From assembly GCF_041262165.1 (NCBI RefSeq), contig NZ_JBGCBY010000010.1:186001-250000 (forward strand): DNA of 64,000 bases. Direction: 5' to 3'. The notes beneath the pieces are model-generated. The model had not been told where the DNA came from and ran no database searches. It saw nothing but the letters and a program-made list of their open reading frames with translations. This DNA comes from Streptacidiphilus sp041262165. Lineage in GTDB: Bacteria; Actinomycetota; Actinomycetes; Streptomycetales; Streptomycetaceae. This document shows positions 59,949 to 64,000 of this stretch, one piece after another. The translations under genes were made by a program, and so were the position numbers. Every line of letters begins with the position of its first letter. Position 1 is the first letter of the stretch.

Positions 59949-60722
59949 GTGACGGCCGGCAGCAGGCTGGTCCGGATCCGGGTACTGGTGGCCGAACACG
60001 CGGCTCGACGAGGCGCCCGGGTCGGGGTGGTGGATGTGTGCACCGCCGTGGTCGCGGGGTTGCCGGTCGGCGGAGCCGGAGTGTCGGTCATGTCTCCGAC
60101 CATGGCCGGATTCCCGGTCTGCAGTACCGACGGGATCAGCGAGCAGCTGGAGGAACTGCAGCTCACCCTGGGCGAGGGGCCGTGCGTGGACGCCTTCGAC
60201 CTCGGTGTCGCGGTTCTGGCACCCGATCTGGGGACCGCTCAGATCCAGGGCAGGTGGCCGATGTTTGCCTCTGCCGCCTGGGAGGCCGGAGCACGTGCGG
60301 TGTTCGCGTTCCCCCTGCAGATCGGGGCCATCCGCCCGGGAGTCCTCGATCTGTACTCTCGAACGACCGGCGCGCTGGGCCCCGAGGAGCTCGCCGACGC
60401 CGCGGTCTTCGCCGACACCGCGACCCGGGTACTGCTGGACACCAGGATCGACCGTCCGACCGACGGACCGGAATGGCCGGACGGTGGGAGCTCCCCGGAC
60501 GGAAGCCTGGTGGACCTGGACGGGTACCGGGCCGAGATCGACCAGGCCACCGGCATGATCACGCAACAACTCGGGGTCGGCATCGAAGAGGCGTTCATCC
60601 GGCTCCGTGCCCACGCCTACGCCCATGGACGCCGACTCACCGAGGTGGCCGAGGATGTGGTGGCGCGCCGGCTCCGCTTCCACCCGGACCTGCGGCCTCC
60701 CCCGACTGACGGCGAGCGGTGA
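59949..60722 (+). CDS. GAF-ANTAR domain protein (first of a tandem pair)
   Basis: A 257-residue protein. The N-terminal GAF domain (about 20-160) includes GEGPCVDAFDLGVAVLAPDLGTAQIQGRWPMFASAAWEAGARAVFAFPLQIG. The C-terminal ANTAR domain (about 195-245) is DQATGMITQQLGVGIEEAFIRLRAHAYAHGRRLTEVAEDVV, which binds paired RNA hairpins and prevents termination. GAF may sense a ligand. GTG 59949 is chosen by position and coding quality; no strong ribosome-binding site is seen. It is followed by a paralogue. Confidence 0.88.
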   Translation: MTAGSRLVRIRVLVAEHAARRGARVGVVDVCTAVVAGLPVGGAGVSVMSPTMAGFPVCSTDGISEQLEELQLTLGEGPCVDAFDLGVAVLAPDLGTAQIQGRWPMFASAAWEAGARAVFAFPLQIGAIRPGVLDLYSRTTGALGPEELADAAVFADTATRVLLDTRIDRPTDGPEWPDGGSSPDGSLVDLDGYRAEIDQATGMITQQLGVGIEEAFIRLRAHAYAHGRRLTEVAEDVVARRLRFHPDLRPPPTDGER

Positions 60723-60823
60723 AGCCGTCACACCGGCCCGGCGACCGGACCCCGGATGACCGGACCGCAGCTTCCCGTTCCCTCCCCCGGGGGCTAGTCT
60801 CGTCTCAACAGAGGGTGCCCCTG

Positions 60824-61552
60824 ATGGATGATCAGCTACTGGCCAAGACCTTCGTCGAACTGGCGGACAACCTGGTCGCCGACTTCGACCTGATCGACTT
60901 CCTGCGCCTACTGGCCGACCGCTGCGTGGGCATGCTCGGCGTGAGCGCGGCCGGCGTGCTGCTGGCCGGACCCGGGGGCGAGCTGCGGGTGATGGCCGCT
61001 TCCAACGAGCAGGTACGGCTGCTGGAACTCTTCCAGCTCCAGAACCACGAAGGGCCGTGCCTGGAGTGCTTCCGCACCGGTGTGCCGGTGACCGTCGCCG
61101 ACCTGACCACGGAGGCACAGCGCTGGCCGCGCTTCGTCGCCCAGGCTCGCCTCAGCGGATTCACCGCCGTCCAGGCCCTGCCGATGCGCCTGCGCGACGA
61201 GGTCGTCGGAGCGCTGAACCTCTTCCGAACGATTCCGGGCCCCTTCGACCCGGCTCACACGCCGCTCGCACAGGCCCTCGCCGACGTCGCCACCATCAGC
61301 CTCCTGCAGCAGCGCTCCACCCAGCGCAGCAGCCTCCTCAACGAGCAGCTGCAGACCGCGCTCAACAGTCGTGTCGTGATCGAGCAGGCGAAGGGGAAAC
61401 TCGCCGAACGCCTCGGTCTCGACATGGAGCAGGCGTTCACCGCACTGCGCGGCTACGCCCGTGCGCACAACCGTCGTCTGTCCGATGTGGCCCGAGCCTT
61501 CGTCGACGGCTCCGACCCTCTCCCCGGCATCACGCTCCGCCTCCCGATGTGA
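60824..61552 (+). CDS. GAF-ANTAR domain protein (second of a tandem pair)
   Basis: A 242-residue paralogue of the preceding gene: MDDQLLAKTFVELADNLVADFDLIDFLRLLADRCVGMLGV opens the GAF domain, NHEGPCLECFRTGVPVTVADLTTEAQRWPRFV is its signature, and NSRVVIEQAKGKLAERLGLDMEQAFTALRGYARAHNRRLSDVARAFV is the ANTAR domain. ATG 60824 follows GAGGG by 8 bases and agrees with homologues; a GTG at 60719 overlaps the previous stop and would add a poor 35-residue extension. Its role is RNA-level antitermination, target unknown. TAGTCT at 60795-60800 may be a -10 of its own promoter. Confidence 0.9.
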   Translation: MDDQLLAKTFVELADNLVADFDLIDFLRLLADRCVGMLGVSAAGVLLAGPGGELRVMAASNEQVRLLELFQLQNHEGPCLECFRTGVPVTVADLTTEAQRWPRFVAQARLSGFTAVQALPMRLRDEVVGALNLFRTIPGPFDPAHTPLAQALADVATISLLQQRSTQRSSLLNEQLQTALNSRVVIEQAKGKLAERLGLDMEQAFTALRGYARAHNRRLSDVARAFVDGSDPLPGITLRLPM

Positions 61553-61786
61553 GCCGCGTGCTGACAGACCGACAGGCACCCACCGGCGCGGGAAAGGATG
61601 CGGCGTCGGGTGCTTTCGGCGGCGTCACGGACTACTCTGGCGAACAGGGCTCCTGCCGCTGCCGCTGCCATCGTGCGCGTCGCGCGGCCCAGAGGACTCC
61701 GATCCGCACGAGGATCCGCACGAGGACCTGCATCAGCTGCCCGAGACCCCGGCCGCGCCGAACACGAGACGGCCGAGGTGTTTCGA

Positions 61787-62803
61787 GTGCCCAGCAACAG
61801 CTCCACCGGAGTCGAGCCACTGATCGCGGCCCCTCCGCACGTGGAACCGCCGCCCGAGTACGACGGAACGATGCCGTTTCCGGTCGTGGAGCCGCTGTCC
61901 GGCGCACGCCCGGACCGCTGGCAACTCGCGGCGACAGCGGTGATCGTGGCGTTTCCGTTCCTGGCCGTGACGCTGGCCGGATGGGTGCTGTGGGGCCGCC
62001 TGATCGGGCCGGCGGACGTGCTGCTCGCCGCTTCCTTCTACCTCGTCACCGGCCTGGGGGTGACGGTGGGTTTTCACCGCTGCCTGACCCATCACAGCTT
62101 CACCGCCGCGCCCGCGCTGCGCGTGGCGCTGGCGACCGCGGGGTCGATGAGCTTCCAGGGTGACGTGATCGGCTGGGTCGCCACCCATCGCCGCCACCAC
62201 GCCTTCACCGATCGGCCAGGCGATCCGCACTCGCCGTTCCGCTACGGAACCACCCTGCGCGGCCAACTCCGTGGCCTCGTCCATGCCCATATCGGCTGGC
62301 TGTTCACCGCTGATCTCACCCCGGCCGAACGCTACGCGCCCGATCTGCTCGCGGACCGGAACACGCGGGCGGTCTCGATCGCGTTCCCTGCGCTGTGCGT
62401 CCTCTCCCTCGCGCTGCCCTTTGGAGCGGGGTGGGCGATCGGCGGCAGCCTGCACGACGCGCTGACGGCCCTGTTGTGGGCCGGGCTGGTCCGTATCGTC
62501 GTGCTGCAACATGTGACCTGGAGCGTGAACTCGCTGTGCCACATGATCGGCGAGCGACCCTTCCGCACCCGGCCGCACGACCGGGCCACCAACCTGTGGC
62601 CGCTCGCGCTGCTGTCGTTCGGGGAGAGCTGGCACAACCTGCACCACGCCGATCCCACCTGCGCCCGCCACGGTGTCGACCGCGGGCAGATCGACCCGTC
62701 GGCCGCGCTCATCCGCCTGTTCGAGCTGCTCGGCTGGGCCACCGACGTCCGCTGGGCCGCCCCGGGCCGGATCGAAGCCCGCCGCCGGGTGAACTCGGCC
62801 TAA
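61787..62803 (+). CDS. Acyl-CoA/fatty-acid desaturase (delta-9 type)
   Basis: A 338-residue membrane di-iron desaturase with four or more helices and the three histidine boxes HRCLTHH, HRRHH and HNLHH. It introduces a double bond in saturated acyl chains at the cytoplasmic membrane face, needing an electron donor not encoded here. GTG 61787 is chosen because CGAGG lies 8 bases upstream; the frame extends to 61598, but that part is Arg/Ala-rich without homology. TACTCT at 61633 upstream may be a -10. The stop codon TAA is the outermost part of the following palindromic element. Confidence 0.9.
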   Translation: MPSNSSTGVEPLIAAPPHVEPPPEYDGTMPFPVVEPLSGARPDRWQLAATAVIVAFPFLAVTLAGWVLWGRLIGPADVLLAASFYLVTGLGVTVGFHRCLTHHSFTAAPALRVALATAGSMSFQGDVIGWVATHRRHHAFTDRPGDPHSPFRYGTTLRGQLRGLVHAHIGWLFTADLTPAERYAPDLLADRNTRAVSIAFPALCVLSLALPFGAGWAIGGSLHDALTALLWAGLVRIVVLQHVTWSVNSLCHMIGERPFRTRPHDRATNLWPLALLSFGESWHNLHHADPTCARHGVDRGQIDPSAALIRLFELLGWATDVRWAAPGRIEARRRVNSA

Positions 62804-62970
62804 CGACCTGGGGAGCGATAGGGCTCGGGTCAGCGCTCGCCGTCCGGTGCCTTCGATTGCAAGGCGCCGGGACGCCCTTGTAGCGGAGCTACTTGGGCGT
62901 TTCGGCAACGCGGCAAGCGGAGGTGCCGGACGGCGAGCGCTGACCCGAGCCCTATCGCTCCCCAGGTCGT
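62803..62970. repeat. Type-1 palindromic element, copy a (most complete)
   Basis: 168 bp with perfect 45-bp inverted ends at 62803-62847 and 62926-62970, beginning ACGACCTGGGGAGCGATAGG. The inner part carries the hairpin CGCCC-TT-GTAGC-GGA-GCTAC-TT-GGGCG, so nearly the whole element can fold as one stem on either strand. It fills the gap between convergent desaturase and zinc-ribbon genes, touching the TAA stop of the former and lying 11 bases from the TGA of the latter. Confidence 0.93.
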
Positions 62971-62981
62971 AACCGTCAGGC

Positions 62982-63653
62982 TCAGCCCGAGCACCACCAC
63001 AGGAAGTGGTTCTTGCAGCTCGGCGAGGCGGAGGGAGTGGGCGACGCGGGGCTCGAGGAGGGGGCGGAGGGCGAGTGTGTCGCCGGTCCCTGACCGGTGG
63101 GCGAGGACGAGTCCGTCGCCGTCCGCGAACTGCTCGGCCGGCTCGACGCCGAGCTGGCGCCGGCGCTCGCCGAGTGCGAAGCCGTCGCGGAGGCCTTGGC
63201 GGTGGGCCGGTGCGAGGCGGTGGCCCCGAAGGCGGGCGTGGTCGCGGCCGGGTCACCGGCGGAGGGGCTCACACCCGCGCTACCGGTCGGGGTGTTCTGC
63301 ATCGCGGCGGCGGGAGAGCCGGCGGCGGGCGACGGCGTGGAGACGAGCACGAGCGCGCCGAGGCCGCCGACGCTGACGAGTCCCGCCGCAGCCAGCGTCA
63401 GCACCCGTCTGCGGCGCCTGCGCTGACGTTCGCGCTCGCGGGAGAACTGGCGGGTGGACTGACGGGCGGATTGGCGGCGCGAGCCGCCACCGGGCGCCGC
63501 GTCCGCCGCCGGATCGCCGTACGCGGCTGCGGACTGAGTGGCCTCGACAGGCGGGTTCTCGGCCGGGGTCGCCAACACCTCTGCGGCGCGCCCGCATCCA
63601 GGGCAGGAGAGGGCACCGTTGAGATGGCGCCTGCAGGTTGAGCAGTAGTTCAT
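62982..63653 (-). CDS. SCO2400-family zinc-ribbon membrane protein
   Basis: A 223-residue protein opening MNYCSTCRRHLNGALSCPGCG, a zinc ribbon with two CxxC pairs. Then comes a basic stretch (RERERQRRRRRR), one membrane helix (LTLAAAGLVSVGGLGALVLVS, about 84-104), and an external Ser/Pro/Thr/Ala-rich region ending CKNHFLWWCSG. This arrangement, cytoplasmic zinc ribbon with outer low-complexity tail and terminal Cys-Trp-Trp-Cys motif, is that of the SCO2400 family of Streptomyces; its role is unknown. It converges on the desaturase gene across a palindromic element. Confidence 0.85.
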   Translation of the reverse strand: MNYCSTCRRHLNGALSCPGCGRAAEVLATPAENPPVEATQSAAAYGDPAADAAPGGGSRRQSARQSTRQFSRERERQRRRRRRVLTLAAAGLVSVGGLGALVLVSTPSPAAGSPAAAMQNTPTGSAGVSPSAGDPAATTPAFGATASHRPTAKASATASHSASAGASSASSRPSSSRTATDSSSPTGQGPATHSPSAPSSSPASPTPSASPSCKNHFLWWCSG

Positions 63654-63720
63654 ACGTTCTTCCGTGCAGGGTGCTGGGCGCAGGATGCTGGTGGTCCTTG
63701 TCCGGGTGGACTTCCCCTGC

Positions 63721-63748
63721 AGCCTAGGGTGGCAGGGACATGGTCGAA
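63721..63748 (-). promoter_or_regulatory. Candidate promoter of the zinc-ribbon gene
   Basis: On the minus strand TTCGAC (63748-63743) and TAGGCT (63726-63721) are 16 bases apart, giving a leader of about 60 bases before the ATG at 63653. Confidence 0.45.
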
Positions 63749-63900
63749 TAGATGATCCACGTGTGATTTCTGGGGAGAAACGGTGCACGTCACCGCCCGC
63801 GCGAGCGCATCGAGGATCAAGTGGCAGGGATCGCCGGTCGCCTGGCGCCATTGATCGCATACATGCCATGCTTGGTGCCGCGCTCCCCCGGGACGCGTGA

Positions 63901-63931
63901 GGCGCCCCACGCCCCGTGGCTGTGGGGCGCC
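63901..63931. terminator. Strong hairpin, probable factor-independent-like terminator
   Basis: GGCGCCCCAC (63901-63910) pairs perfectly with GTGGGGCGCC (63922-63931) around 11 bases. There is no U tract. It lies 33 bases after the stop of the gene entering from the right edge, so it probably ends that minus-strand transcript. Confidence 0.65.
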
Positions 63932-63964
63932 GTCGCGGGGTTGGTCCCCGCCCGTTCCGGCGAG

Positions 63965-64000
63965 CTACATGCGCGCGCTCAGGGTGGTCACTCCGTCACC
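63965..64000 (-). CDS. C-terminal end of a gene entering from the right edge
   Basis: The last 36 bases read on the minus strand as GDGVTTLSARM followed by TAG (63965-63967). The hairpin just downstream supports a real gene end. Too little is visible to name it. Confidence 0.4.
   Translation of the reverse strand, partial: GDGVTTLSARM

Larger units (their letters stand above)
63654..63964. other. 311-bp region at right end
   Basis: It holds the candidate promoter of the zinc-ribbon gene, a possible 23-codon frame (63783-63854, GTG start with GGGGAG five bases upstream) and a strong hairpin at 63901-63931. Nothing longer is coding. Confidence 0.5.

Overview
The window comes from a very high-GC actinomycete, almost certainly a member of the Streptomycetaceae. 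The signs are pervasive GTG and TTG starts, an overwhelming bias to TGA stops, a four-gene conservon (cvnABCD), GAF-ANTAR proteins, an F420-type PPOX protein, a SCO2400-type zinc-ribbon protein, actinobacterial secreted glycoside hydrolases and a DevS/DevR pair. The secreted sedolisin hints at an acid-tolerant soil organism, but that is inference. I see no rRNA, tRNA, CRISPR, prophage or insertion-sequence transposase.

Layout. 0-8.6 kb: a START-domain protein (cut by the window edge), a phosphodiesterase-like protein, the threonine-degradation pair tdh-kbl with a LysR gene, a MarR gene coupled to a cation/proton antiporter, a flavin disulfide-reductase-like enzyme and a YjbR protein. 8.7-14.8 kb: fused isobutyryl-CoA mutase (icmF) and a secreted GH59 galactocerebrosidase with a ricin-type lectin domain. 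14.9-22.1 kb: a tightly coupled six-gene ebo-type operon in which an inositol-phosphate-synthase-like gene sits where a sugar-phosphate cyclase is expected and EboA is fused to a TIM barrel. 22.1-28.3 kb: an oxidoreductase, a secreted protein, a candidate peptide-modification cassette (DUF692/MNIO enzyme plus a TIGR04222-like membrane protein ending in a periodic Cys-Gly-Ser tail) and a luciferase-like monooxygenase. 28.4-36 kb: the conservon followed by a styrene/indole-type monooxygenase, a lytic transglycosylase, a STAS protein and a stand-alone winged-helix regulator. 36-44.1 kb: a metallo-hydrolase/MarR divergon, a broken methyltransferase, a sedolisin, a PPOX protein and a GH74-CBM2 xyloglucanase. 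44.2-59.6 kb: phosphoketolase, Mg2+ P-type ATPase, DevS/DevR, and an arginine-deiminase operon headed by a slipin, together resembling a dormancy or hypoxia energy island; three perfect GGGCCG-NN-CGGCCC palindromes flank devR, devS/mgtA and the phosphoketolase. 59.9-64 kb: two tandem GAF-ANTAR genes, a fatty-acid desaturase, the zinc-ribbon membrane protein and a terminator.

The least expected structure is a family of 130-190 bp palindromic elements spread through intergenic DNA (23.6, 32.6, 34.9, 51.4 and 62.8 kb, plus a remnant at 59.8 kb). They sit at gene 3' ends, and the only three TAA stop codons among the genes I call lie exactly at their borders. A different palindromic element interrupts the methyltransferase at 37.7-38.0 kb, and a relative of it is embedded in frame in the conservon kinase.
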